In this document: positions 55,948-64,000 of the stretch, piece after piece
How the letters are laid out: each line of letters begins with the position of its first letter
Numbering within the stretch: position 1 is the first letter of the stretch
Assembly (NCBI GenBank): GCA_947561585.1
Contig: CANNZV010002579.1
Location: forward strand, 28,447 to 92,446
From: Caprella mutica
Taxonomy: Eukaryota; Arthropoda; Malacostraca; Amphipoda; Caprellidae
Length of the DNA stretch: 64,000 nt
Direction of reading: 5' to 3'
Notes under the pieces: generated by a model
The model's input: the letters and a program-made list of their open reading frames with translations, nothing else
What the model was told of the DNA's origin: nothing
Databases searched by the model: none
Program-made: the position numbers and the translations under genes

Positions 55948-56706
55948 TTACCAAGGAGTGCGAGCCCCATTCACGTTTAAAGTTTGCCCAGAAACAAAGG
56001 AAGCCTCCGGCGTGGCAAAGTAGAGGACGGCATCGCCGATCTCCTTAGGAGTCCCCCAGCGATTCATCGGCGTCGTCGCAAGGTACTCATCCTTAGCCTC
56101 TTGCGGATCATTCTCGTGCCGCTCGGTCGGCACCCAGCCCGGATTCACGACATTCACCGTGATGCCAAAGGGCGCCAACTCAGTCGCCATGCTCCGGGTC
56201 CAGCCAATCTGGCCGCCTTTCGCCGCCACGTAGGCACTGAAATTTCCGAAACTCGCTGGGTAAACTTCACTCCCGATATTCACGAAACGCCCCCACTTCT
56301 GCGCCTTCATGCCAGGCAGGGTCGCCCGCGCCAGCAGGTAGGGACTCTTCACAAAGAAATTGAGCATGGTCTGGTAGAACTCCCAATCATACTCCTCAAT
56401 CGGCTTCAAAGGCTGATCCGGCGTCGCATTCGGCACCACAATATCCACTGTGCCCAGCTCCTCCGTCGCCTGCGCGACCATGGCCTCGATCTCTTCCTGA
56501 TCCACCGCGCTCGCTTGGATGAGCAGGCCCTCTCCACCAGCCGCCTTCAGCTCCTCAAACGCAGCCTCCGCCCGGGCTTGGTTATTCGCATAGTTCATCA
56601 CCACCTTCGCCCCCGCCGCAGCAAGTTGGAAGAGGATGCCTTTGCCCAGACCGGTACTACTACCAGTCACCAGGGCGACATGACCTTCAAGGGGACGCGC
56701 ATTCAT
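55948..56706 (-). CDS. Short-chain dehydrogenase/reductase
   Basis: 252 residues. The SDR signatures are complete: TGSSTGLGKG (cofactor loop, TGxxxGxG), a VVPNATP segment in place of NNAG, and the catalytic motif YVAAKGG with Ser before it (FSAYVAAKGG). VNVVNPGWVPTERHENDPQE and the C-terminal ASFVSGQTLNVNGARTPW also fit the classical SDR pattern. It reduces or oxidises a small hydroxyl or carbonyl compound with NAD(P)H, in the cytoplasm. It is followed by the Gfo/Idh gene on the same strand. Confidence 0.88.
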   Translation of the reverse strand: MNARPLEGHVALVTGSSTGLGKGILFQLAAAGAKVVMNYANNQARAEAAFEELKAAGGEGLLIQASAVDQEEIEAMVAQATEELGTVDIVVPNATPDQPLKPIEEYDWEFYQTMLNFFVKSPYLLARATLPGMKAQKWGRFVNIGSEVYPASFGNFSAYVAAKGGQIGWTRSMATELAPFGITVNVVNPGWVPTERHENDPQEAKDEYLATTPMNRWGTPKEIGDAVLYFATPEASFVSGQTLNVNGARTPW

Positions 56707-56804
56707 AAAGATGTCGAGTGAGTTGCCAGAGATTCAGTCATTGGGAAAGTCCAAACCCCAGGGAACTTCAGACGTCCCGCTGGCGTCCCTGTTACGGAGA
56801 ACGT

Positions 56805-57563
56805 CTACTCCGTAAACTTGGTATCCTTCCCATCCAGATTCACTTCTTGGATCCACGTATTACGATAGAGCACTTCGTGCCCCTCACATTGTAACTTGAG
56901 GCCACCAGGCACGTCGGTGATTCCCTTGCCACCGTCATTGCCGCCATCGATTCCTGAGTTTGGGCCGCCCCAGACTTTCTGAATGCTGAAGTCTTCGTGC
57001 GCGAGCTTGCCATTGAAATAGATGGTGACTTTGGCTTTCTCTATCAGTTTCCCTTCTTCGAAACGAGCTGCTTTGAAGAGCATGTCGTAGGCATTCCAAA
57101 TGCCCACACCATTGTAAAGTTCATACGGCGATTCGGATTCGTTGATAATGGCACCCATCCCATGCTTCGTCTTATCGCCATCCAAGACTTGGATCTCGTA
57201 GCGATTCTGCAAGTAGACGCCACTGTTGCCACCTTCCTTCGCGATGAAGAATTCGATATGAAGGCGGAAATCGCGGAACTTCTTCTTCGTCACAATATCT
57301 GCCGCGCCATACTTGCCACCGGCCGCAGCGGGATCGTCTGACATCAGTGCGAAGCCTCCATCAACCGTGTCCGGTACCATCTTCCACTTAATTGGAAGCG
57401 ACGATGCGAAACGCGGCCCTTCCCAGTAGGTCCATTTCTCATCAACAGTCGCTCGTGTGCCATCGATGAGCATTTCGGCTTCTGCCGGCGGCTTGAGCCC
57501 GACACCGAGATCAGCGGAAAGCGTCGAAATTCCAGCGAGGAGAAGGAGAACAGTGTGTTTCAT
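56805..57563 (-). CDS. DUF1080 (3-keto-disaccharide hydrolase-like) exported protein
   Basis: 252 residues from the ATG at 57563, giving a signal peptide (MKHTVLLLLAGISTLSADLG). The DUF1080 jelly-roll is clear: FRLHIEFFIAKEGGNSGVYL, QNRYEIQVLDGDKTKHGMGA and VTIYFNGKLAHEDFSIQ, ending with GGLKLQCEGHEVLYRNTWIQ. The family cleaves 3-keto-sugars made by upstream dehydrogenases, and is very common in PVC bacteria. A promoter overlapping the upstream 40 bp points to a leaderless mRNA. Confidence 0.9.
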   Translation of the reverse strand: MKHTVLLLLAGISTLSADLGVGLKPPAEAEMLIDGTRATVDEKWTYWEGPRFASSLPIKWKMVPDTVDGGFALMSDDPAAAGGKYGAADIVTKKKFRDFRLHIEFFIAKEGGNSGVYLQNRYEIQVLDGDKTKHGMGAIINESESPYELYNGVGIWNAYDMLFKAARFEEGKLIEKAKVTIYFNGKLAHEDFSIQKVWGGPNSGIDGGNDGGKGITDVPGGLKLQCEGHEVLYRNTWIQEVNLDGKDTKFTE

Positions 57564-57570
57564 AACCGTT

Positions 57571-57599
57571 GGTCTACTGAATCGCCGCGCCCTTGCCAA
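57571..57599 (-). promoter_or_regulatory. Sigma70-like promoter of the DUF1080 gene
   Basis: On the minus strand: TTGGCA (57599-57594), 17 bp, TAGACC (57576-57571), then 7 nt to the ATG at 57563. The predicted start point coincides with the start codon. It also supports choosing this ATG over the longer frame starting at 57599. Confidence 0.5.
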
Positions 57600-57607
57600 C
57601 TCTTCTC

Positions 57608-57636
57608 TTGTCTCAGTTCAAGCTGCCTCTTAGAAT
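57608..57636 (+). promoter_or_regulatory. Sigma70-like promoter of the NHL-type gene
   Basis: TTGTCT (57608-57613), 17 bp, TAGAAT (57631-57636), then 6 nt to the ATG at 57643. It is back to back with the DUF1080 promoter, and both place transcription start at the start codon. Confidence 0.5.
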
Positions 57637-57642
57637 CGGCTC

Positions 57643-58689
57643 ATGAGCATCAATCGCCGCCGATTCCTTTCCACGGCAGGAGCCACTCTTGCCAGCCCAC
57701 TCTTTCCTAACATCGCCACTGCAGACAAGACAGGTACAAAGCCAGCCATCGTTGGCGAAGGCGCCCATCAGTATGAGTGCCACCACGGCTGGGGCGACGT
57801 TTCCACTCACATCAAATGGCGGGACACTCACGGAATCGCTGTCGACGGACAAGGTCACGTCTACGTCAAGCACCGTGGCGGCGGCAAAGAGCCCATGGAT
57901 ACCATCGCCGTGTTCGAACCTGGCACGGGCAAGTTTATCCGCTCCTTCGGCAAGGAATACAGCGGCGGCGGGCACGGCATCGATGTGCGCAAAGAAGGAA
58001 ACGAAGAGTTCCTCTATCTTTGTGACAATCAAGGCCTCGTGGCCAAGACCACCCTAACAGGTGAACAGGTCTGGACAATGAAGTATCCGAAGGGCAGTGG
58101 CTTCTACGGAGAGAAATCCAAGTTCTCTCCGACGAATATCGCGTTCTCGCCTGACGGTGGCTTCTATGTCGCCGATGGTTATGGCTCAAACTACATCCAC
58201 CAGTATGACAAAGAGGCAAATTGGATCCGTAGTTGGGGTGGCACGGGGTCCCGTATCGGCACCTTCAAAACGCCGCATAGTATTTGGCTAGACGATCGCC
58301 CCGGCCGAGACGCTTCTCTTGTCGTCGCGGATCGCGCCAATGCTAGATTGCAGTATTTCACGCTCGATGGCGTGCACATTGGCTTTGTCGATACCGTGAG
58401 TTTCCCTGCCGACTTCGACACTCAGGGCGAAGTCCTCATGGTCCCTGACTTGCATGCACGCATCACCCTGTATGACAAATCGAACAAGGTCATCACCCAC
58501 CTCGGCTACGCCGAAGAGTGGACAAAGAAAGCCCTAGGCGAAGGCTTCAAGATGCGCAAGACACCGACTATGTGGGAGAATGGCCGCTTCGTTCATCCAC
58601 ATGACGCTTGTTTCGACAAGGACGGCAACATTTACGTGGCCGAATGGGTCGCGACAGGTCGCGTTAGCTTCCTCAAGAAGGTAAGCTAA
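57643..58689 (+). CDS. Exported six-bladed beta-propeller (NHL-like) with Tat signal
   Basis: 348 residues. A Tat-like signal starts the protein (INRRRFLSTAGATLASPLFP). The rest is an NHL/SMP-30-like propeller: GIAVDGQGHVYVKHRGGGKE, GGGHGIDVRKEGNEEFLYLC, TNIAFSPDGGFYVADGYGSN and HDACFDKDGNIYVAEWVATG. Such proteins in Verrucomicrobia resemble peptidylglycine-monooxygenase-like or sugar lactonase-like propellers; the activity is not clear. It is divergent from the DUF1080 gene across 79 bp carrying two good promoters. Confidence 0.82.
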   Translation: MSINRRRFLSTAGATLASPLFPNIATADKTGTKPAIVGEGAHQYECHHGWGDVSTHIKWRDTHGIAVDGQGHVYVKHRGGGKEPMDTIAVFEPGTGKFIRSFGKEYSGGGHGIDVRKEGNEEFLYLCDNQGLVAKTTLTGEQVWTMKYPKGSGFYGEKSKFSPTNIAFSPDGGFYVADGYGSNYIHQYDKEANWIRSWGGTGSRIGTFKTPHSIWLDDRPGRDASLVVADRANARLQYFTLDGVHIGFVDTVSFPADFDTQGEVLMVPDLHARITLYDKSNKVITHLGYAEEWTKKALGEGFKMRKTPTMWENGRFVHPHDACFDKDGNIYVAEWVATGRVSFLKKVS

Positions 58690-58708
58690 CGCTCGTCTAT
58701 TCAAGTAA

Positions 58709-59386
58709 ATGAAACCCACTACCACCCTTGGTGAAACGCAGACCCCAGACGGTTCGCGTTTCCTTCTGCTAGAGCATGATGGCAACTACTACTTCAAGCT
58801 AAACGGCACCCAGCTCATGAGCTCCGACTGGACAGAGTCGGAACTTCTCTTGGCCGATGAGGCCTGTCGTTTCAAAAAAAGGCCAGCTGCTCCGCGAGTC
58901 CTCGTAGGTGGGCTAGGGCTCGGCTTCAGTTTGAAGCGGGTGTTAGAGCTCGTGGACGCTCAGGCTGAAGTTTGGGTCGCCGAACTGTTACCAGACGTCG
59001 TCCGCTGGAACCGCGAATTCCTCCAGGAACTCAATGGCAAACTTCTCGATGAAAAGCGGGTCAAGGTCTTCACCGGCGACGTCTACGACTGTATCAAGAA
59101 GCAAGGCAACGGCTATTTCAACGCCATCCTTATGGACGTGGACAACGGCCCCACCGCACTGGTACAGCCTAAGAATTCCCGACTCTACAACACCCAAGGC
59201 CTCAAACTCTTCTACGATTCTCTCAAACCAGGCGGCCGCGTTTCCTTCTGGGCTTCTGATCCCGAGCCCGCCTTTCCAGGACAGTTGAAGGCTGCGGGAT
59301 TCAACGTGGAAGAGATCCAAGCCAAGTCTCATGCCCGCGCCAAACGCTTTGCACACCGCCTCTACACAGGTGAACGACGGGCTTAG
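58709..59386 (+). CDS. Spermidine synthase-like protein
   Basis: 225 residues, no signal peptide. It has the fold of polyamine aminopropyltransferases and related SAM-using enzymes: VLVGGLGLGFSLKRVLELVD (nucleotide/SAM glycine loop), EVWVAELLPDVVRWNREFLQ (acidic residue after strand 2), and NAILMDVDNGPTALVQPKNS. It is shorter than most spermidine synthases (about 280-300) and lacks an obvious N-terminal beta domain, so it may transfer another group. The last 4 nt overlap the convergent ABC exporter gene. Confidence 0.75.
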   Translation: MKPTTTLGETQTPDGSRFLLLEHDGNYYFKLNGTQLMSSDWTESELLLADEACRFKKRPAAPRVLVGGLGLGFSLKRVLELVDAQAEVWVAELLPDVVRWNREFLQELNGKLLDEKRVKVFTGDVYDCIKKQGNGYFNAILMDVDNGPTALVQPKNSRLYNTQGLKLFYDSLKPGGRVSFWASDPEPAFPGQLKAAGFNVEEIQAKSHARAKRFAHRLYTGERRA

Positions 59387-61167
59387 CCCGCGACCAAAGA
59401 CGCCTCACGCTCCCATTGCTGGTAGGCTTCGCGATAAGCACGACTGCTCTCCAGCAACCCAGCATGAGAACCATCTGCGGCGAGACGCCCCTCATCCAGA
59501 AAGAGAATACGCGGCGCTTGTCTCAGAAGATCGACACGGTGAGTGACCAGGATCGTCGTCCCCTCCCCTCCAGCCTTGCGCTGTAAGATGGAGCCATGAA
59601 TGAGCGACTCACTCTCAGGTTCGACCGAAGCCGTGGGTTCATCGAGCAAGAGAAGTGTCGGCTGACTGAGAAACGCACGCGCCAAACTGAGCCTTTGCCG
59701 CTGACCTCCTGACAGTTTCACTCCATTCTGGCCGACCTCTGTCTCATACTGCTTCGGAAGATCGAGAATGAACTCATGAGCATTCGCAGCACGCGTAGCG
59801 ACTTCGACTTCACCCATCGACGCTTCCGGACGGACATAGCGCAAATTCTCTAGCACGCTTCCATCAAATAGATAACTCTCCTGCCCGACCATCGCCATGG
59901 ATGATCGTAAGTTCTTTAGGCGAACTTCACTCACATTCATTTCATCAATGAGCACAGAACCGCCCGTAGCCTCATAAAACCGAGGAATCAGATGAAGCAA
60001 CGTCGTCTTCCCTGATCCTGAACCACCTGCAATGGCGACAAATTCTCCTGGCTCGATCTCAAACGACACGCCCCGAAGTATCGGCTTCTCTTCAACGTAG
60101 TGGAAATCGACCTGATCAAAACGAACTGCTCCGCGAACCGGCTCAGGCAGCGATTTCGCCAAAGGCAAATCAGTGATGGCCACGGGAGCGTCGAGCAACT
60201 CAAAGACACGTTCAGCCGAAGCGCGCGCGCGTTGCAAGATATCAGCCGTTTGTGCAATCGTGCGGATAGGACTCTGCAAGCGCCACCAGAAGCCGCGATA
60301 GGCTAACAACGCACCAATCGTAAACTCGGTGCTATTGTTCATGATGAGCCAAGCGCCCACGCCCAGCATGATGAGGTTATTAATAAAACCAAAGATAGAG
60401 ACCAACGGGAAGTAGGTTTGCCGCAGGCGACTCGCTCTGACACTCGTCTCGTAAAACGCTTCGGCTTTCTCATCAAAGGCGGCCTTCTCCTCGGCCTCCC
60501 GACCATACGTCTGCGTCACTTGCATGCCCGCGAGACGGTCTTGGACAAAGGCTCCGATATGACCAAGTCGCTTGCGCACACCATCATAAAGCGATTTCAC
60601 CCGGCGCTTGTAGATACGAATGAAGATGAAAGCGAAAGCCAGCGGTAGGATAGAGACCGTTCCAACCAAAGGGCTGATCCACAAGACCATCCCCGCGACG
60701 ACGATAAACGTCACGACCTCACCTAACAAACCCGCAATCCCCTGCAAGACCGACTGCTCCATCGCATCGACATCGCTAACAATTCTCGTAACGAGTTCCC
60801 CAGAGTGGTGCTGGTGGTAGTAGGAGAGCGACTGCCCTTGAAACTTGGCGAATAAGGCGACGCGAATGTCACGGACAAAAGCCTGCCCTGTCTTCTCTAA
60901 CAAGTAGGTGTGCCACGCATTGGCCGTCAGCCCCACGATGTAAGTCGCGAACATCAGAATCATCCAGAAAGCGAGACTACTCCCCGTCAGCGTCTTCTCC
61001 ATCAAACGATCCGCGACGATCCCCCAGACCAGCGGATGGAAATTCACCAAAGGCACCGCCAGTATAAGCAACGTCAACGACCCAAACAATCGGCGATGAT
61101 ACGGAGCCAACCGCTGCCAAACCGCCCGCGCGAGAGGCTGAGGAGAAGGAGAATCTGCCACGCGCAT
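59383..61167 (-). CDS. ABC exporter, fused membrane and ATPase domains (MsbA-like)
   Basis: 594 residues. The membrane half spans about 20-330 with the type-1 exporter pattern (LTLLILAVPLVNFHPLVWGI, SYYHQHHSGELVTRIVSDVD, GYGREAEEKAAFDEKAE-type coupling region, here TYGREAEEKAAFDEKA). The ATPase half has Walker A GGSGSGKTT, Q-loop MAMVGQESYLF, signature LSGGQRQRLSLARAFL, Walker B LLLLDEPTAS and an H-loop VTHRVDLL. It probably works as a homodimer exporting lipid, drug or peptide; no substrate is predictable. It converges on the spermidine synthase-like gene and is divergent from pyruvate carboxylase. Confidence 0.88.
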   Translation of the reverse strand: MRVADSPSPQPLARAVWQRLAPYHRRLFGSLTLLILAVPLVNFHPLVWGIVADRLMEKTLTGSSLAFWMILMFATYIVGLTANAWHTYLLEKTGQAFVRDIRVALFAKFQGQSLSYYHQHHSGELVTRIVSDVDAMEQSVLQGIAGLLGEVVTFIVVAGMVLWISPLVGTVSILPLAFAFIFIRIYKRRVKSLYDGVRKRLGHIGAFVQDRLAGMQVTQTYGREAEEKAAFDEKAEAFYETSVRASRLRQTYFPLVSIFGFINNLIMLGVGAWLIMNNSTEFTIGALLAYRGFWWRLQSPIRTIAQTADILQRARASAERVFELLDAPVAITDLPLAKSLPEPVRGAVRFDQVDFHYVEEKPILRGVSFEIEPGEFVAIAGGSGSGKTTLLHLIPRFYEATGGSVLIDEMNVSEVRLKNLRSSMAMVGQESYLFDGSVLENLRYVRPEASMGEVEVATRAANAHEFILDLPKQYETEVGQNGVKLSGGQRQRLSLARAFLSQPTLLLLDEPTASVEPESESLIHGSILQRKAGGEGTTILVTHRVDLLRQAPRILFLDEGRLAADGSHAGLLESSRAYREAYQQWEREASLVAG

Positions 61168-61327
61168 GGATACGCCTGGTTTCCCCGATCAGAAACTGCG
61201 AAAGAGTGTATTCGCCGGTTCATTGAGGATTAGAAGAATTTCTAGATTCTAAGAGGAGAGAACGGCTCGCCACCTTGAAGGGAAATTTCTTGCCCATTAG
61301 GCCGCCGCTAGCAGAATGCGGGCGTCT

Positions 61328-64000
61328 ATGAGCATCAAGCCCATCCGCAAACTCCTCGTCGCCAATCGAAGTGAAATCGCCACCCGAGTCTTCCGGGCTG
61401 CGAACGAGCTCGGCCTCCGTACGGTGGCCATTTATGCCAAGGAAGACCGATTCTCCATCCACCGCTTCAAGGCGGACGAGTCCTACCAGCTGAATGCAGA
61501 CAAAGGTCCCGTCGGTGCCTATCTCGACATCGAGGGAATCATCACGCTGGCCGTCTCCAAGGGTGTCGATGCCATTCATCCAGGCTACGGGTTCTTGGCC
61601 GAGAATGCAGATTTCGCCCGCGCTTGTGACAAAGCAGGCATCATCTTCGTAGGTCCCCGTCCCGAGATCATCGATCTTATGGGCGATAAAGTCGCCGCCC
61701 GCGCCGCCGCGCTCAAAGCTGGCTTGGCAACTCTTCCCGGCACCGAAGACCCCGTTTCCGATCGCGACGAGGCGGTCAAAGCGGCTGCAGGAATCGGCTT
61801 TCCCCTCATCATCAAGGCGGCCTTCGGCGGAGGCGGACGCGGCATGCGCGTCGTGCGCGATCCGGAGAAACTGAACGAACTGCTAGACGATGCTCAGAAC
61901 GAAGCCTTGCGAGCTTTCGGCAACAACGCCGTGTTCCTCGAGCGCTTCGTTTCCCGCGCCAAGCATATCGAAGTTCAAGTGCTAGGTGATCAGCATGGAA
62001 ACGCTATTCACCTGCATGAGCGCGACTGTTCCGTGCAGCGCCGCCACCAGAAAGTCGTAGAAATCGCGCCGTCCGTCGATCTCGATGAACAGCTGCGCCA
62101 CGACTTGTGTGAGGCAGCCGTGAACCTGGTCAAAGGCATCGGCTATGACAACGCAGGCACCGTCGAGTTCCTTGTCGATCTGGATGCCAACGAGTGGTTC
62201 TTCATCGAAATGAACCCACGGATCCAAGTGGAGCACACCGTGACGGAAGAGATCACCGGCATCGATATTGTGCGCTCACAGCTCCTCATCGCGCAGGGGC
62301 ATCCCATGTCGGATCCTATTCTTACACTGCCAGCTCAGGAAGATATCCCACGAAATGGCTTCGCTGTACAGTGTCGTATCACAACCGAGGACCCCGAACA
62401 AGACTTCCGTCCTGACATTGGTCAAATCATCACTTACCGATCCGCCGCAGGCTTTGGCGTTCGGTTAGACAGTGGACTTGGCACCACCGGAAGCGTGGTC
62501 ACCCCCTACTACGACTCCCTCCTCGTGAAGGTCACTACCCATGCGCAGACTTTCGAGATTGCCCTCGATCGCATGGACCGTGCTCTGCGCGAATTCCGCA
62601 TTCGCGGAGTGAAAACGAACATTCCCTTTGTGGAGAATGTCATCGCAGAGAAGTCCTTCCGCGCTGGCAATGCAACCACCACCCTGATCGACACCACCCC
62701 CTCGCTCTTCCGCTTCAAGAAGCGCAAAGACCGCGCAACCAAACTTCTCAGATACCTTGGTGACGTCATCGTGAATGGCAATGCGCACGCAAAGGGCCAC
62801 ACCATTGATGCACCATTTGAACCCGCTCCAGCAGTCCCCTTCAATCCCGCTCAAATACCTGCCGCTGGCACACGCAACAAACTGTTAGAATTGGGCCCTG
62901 AAGGTTTCAGCAAATGGGTCCTCGACCAGAAGCCACTCCTCATCACGGATACCACCTTCCGCGATGCGCATCAGTCCCTCTTCGCCACGCGTGTCCGCAC
63001 GTTTGACATGCTCGCCGTGGCAGCGGCTGTCGCCCATCGTACGCCTAACCTCTTCTCTTTGGAAATGTGGGGTGGAGCCACGTTCGACTCGGCCATGCGC
63101 TTCCTCCATGAGGACCCATGGGAACGTCTCCGTCTCCTACGCAAAGTTGTCCCTAACATCTGTTTCCAAATGCTCTTCCGCGGCTCAAACGCTGTCGGGT
63201 ATTCGAACTACCCTGACAATGTGGTTTCTGGATTCGTGAAAGAATCTTCAGAAGCAGGCATGGACATCTTCCGAATCTTTGATTCGCTCAACTACCTGCC
63301 AAACTTGAAGGCAGCGATGGAAGCCGTCCAGGGAACGAAGTCTCTCTGCGAAGGCACCATCTGTTACACCGGAAACATCCTCGATCCTGAGCGCGACAAG
63401 TACTCTCTGAAATACTACGTCGACCTCGCCAAGGAACTCGTCGAGATGGGTGCACACATGCTCTGTATCAAGGACATGGCCGGCCTCTGTCGTCCATATG
63501 CAGCACACAAACTCGTCAAAACTCTGAAAGACGAAGTCGGCGTGCCTATTCATTTCCACACCCACGACACTTCGGGCATCAACGCAGCCTCCATCCTCCA
63601 AGCATCCGATGCAGGTGTAGACATTGCGGACGCAGCAATCGCCTCTTTCTCCGGCGGCACCAGCCAGCCCAACTTGAACTCGATAGTCGCCGCTCTTCAG
63701 AACACCGAGCGCGATACCGAACTCGATCTCGATGCTCTAAATCAGTATTCTGATTATTGGGAACATGTCAGAACTTACTACAAGCCATTCGACACCTCTC
63801 CTCCTCATGGCTCCGCCGAGGTTTACTTGCACGAGATGCCAGGTGGCCAGTTCACCAATCTAAAAGAGCAGGCCAACAGCATGGGCATCGGCCATCGCTG
63901 GCCCGAGATCGCTCGCACCTATGCGGATGTGAATGACCTCTTTGGCGACATTGTCAAAGTCACCCCTTCCAGCAAAGTGGTAGGAGACCTCACCATGTTC
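61328..64000 (+). CDS. pyc: Pyruvate carboxylase (partial, C-terminus beyond window)
   Basis: 891 codons are visible; the full enzyme is about 1150, so the C-terminal part with the biotinyl domain lies outside. Start at the ATG at 61328 (MSIKPIRKLLVANRSEIATR). Biotin carboxylase, residues about 5-455: HPGYGFLAEN, the ATP-grasp Gly loop KAAFGGGGRGMRVV, HLHERDCSVQRRHQKVVEIA, and FIEMNPRIQVEHTVTEEI. Carboxyltransferase from about 535: DTTFRDAHQSLFATRVRT, MLFRGSNAVGYSNYPDN, CIKDMAGLCRP with the metal-site Lys, and HTHDTSGINAAS. It converts pyruvate to oxaloacetate to refill the TCA cycle. TTGCCC at 61290 with a weak CAGAAT -10 at 61312 could be its promoter. Confidence 0.93.
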   Translation, partial: MSIKPIRKLLVANRSEIATRVFRAANELGLRTVAIYAKEDRFSIHRFKADESYQLNADKGPVGAYLDIEGIITLAVSKGVDAIHPGYGFLAENADFARACDKAGIIFVGPRPEIIDLMGDKVAARAAALKAGLATLPGTEDPVSDRDEAVKAAAGIGFPLIIKAAFGGGGRGMRVVRDPEKLNELLDDAQNEALRAFGNNAVFLERFVSRAKHIEVQVLGDQHGNAIHLHERDCSVQRRHQKVVEIAPSVDLDEQLRHDLCEAAVNLVKGIGYDNAGTVEFLVDLDANEWFFIEMNPRIQVEHTVTEEITGIDIVRSQLLIAQGHPMSDPILTLPAQEDIPRNGFAVQCRITTEDPEQDFRPDIGQIITYRSAAGFGVRLDSGLGTTGSVVTPYYDSLLVKVTTHAQTFEIALDRMDRALREFRIRGVKTNIPFVENVIAEKSFRAGNATTTLIDTTPSLFRFKKRKDRATKLLRYLGDVIVNGNAHAKGHTIDAPFEPAPAVPFNPAQIPAAGTRNKLLELGPEGFSKWVLDQKPLLITDTTFRDAHQSLFATRVRTFDMLAVAAAVAHRTPNLFSLEMWGGATFDSAMRFLHEDPWERLRLLRKVVPNICFQMLFRGSNAVGYSNYPDNVVSGFVKESSEAGMDIFRIFDSLNYLPNLKAAMEAVQGTKSLCEGTICYTGNILDPERDKYSLKYYVDLAKELVEMGAHMLCIKDMAGLCRPYAAHKLVKTLKDEVGVPIHFHTHDTSGINAASILQASDAGVDIADAAIASFSGGTSQPNLNSIVAALQNTERDTELDLDALNQYSDYWEHVRTYYKPFDTSPPHGSAEVYLHEMPGGQFTNLKEQANSMGIGHRWPEIARTYADVNDLFGDIVKVTPSSKVVGDLTMF

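Noticed and set aside
1..64000. The hexamer CCTAAC/GTTAGG seemed frequent
   Set aside because: I noticed about 38 copies against about 30 expected from base composition, so there is no clear excess.
1..64000. CRISPR arrays, tRNA and rRNA genes, insertion sequences, prophage
   Set aside because: No evenly spaced identical repeats, cloverleaf sequences, rRNA signatures, transposases or phage structural genes were found by eye.

Overview
The window looks like a chromosomal piece of a Verrucomicrobiota (PVC superphylum) bacterium, most likely an aquatic Verrucomicrobiales-type heterotroph. The pointers are gene content rather than any marker gene: a giant multi-SdrD_B surface protein beside a PEP-CTERM protein, a PVC-type FG-GAP/dehydrogenase/HEAT/cytochrome c fusion, a multihaem cytochrome, DUF1080 and Gfo/Idh sugar proteins, many exported beta-propellers, and few Shine-Dalgarno sites. 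I saw no rRNA, tRNA, CRISPR array, intact IS or prophage.

Layout. 1-4.9 kb: a heavy-metal type tripartite RND efflux operon (end of TolC-like gene, adaptor, permease, His-rich lipoprotein). 5-8.6 kb: two ankyrin proteins, a HEAT-like exported protein, RppH. 8.6-10.2 kb: an exported thioredoxin-like protein whose reading frame crosses one in-frame TGA, followed at the right distance by a perfect hairpin with a GGUC loop; I read it as a selenoprotein with a bacterial SECIS element. 10.3-23.6 kb: a PEP-CTERM protein and a ~4200-residue SdrD_B-repeat protein. 23.7-24.9 kb: a gene-poor stretch holding a decayed gene. 24.9-29.6 kb: an envelope quality-control cluster (HTH-metallo-beta-lactamase fusion, degenerate HtrA, apparently active HtrA, Cys-less TlpA-like protein). 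29.7-41 kb: an unknown four-repeat protein, then a catabolic/respiratory block of mostly overlapping genes. 41-44.5 kb: TolC, MacA-like adaptor and MacB-type ATPase, without a permease. 44.5-49.2 kb: CvfB, LpxH-like hydrolase, CDP-alcohol phosphatidyltransferase, GGQ release-factor-like protein, a double-thioredoxin protein and MenB. 49.3-59.4 kb: BatA/VWA protein, a lipoprotein, a small conserved protein, HEAT protein, Gfo/Idh, SDR, DUF1080, an NHL-like propeller and a spermidine-synthase-like protein. 59.4-64 kb: an ABC exporter and the first 891 codons of pyruvate carboxylase.

Genes work in tight blocks: ATGA or TAATG overlaps are common, implying translational coupling. Several single genes have a sigma70-like promoter (TTGnnn, 17 bp, TAnnnT or close) whose predicted start point falls on or next to the ATG, suggesting leaderless mRNAs.
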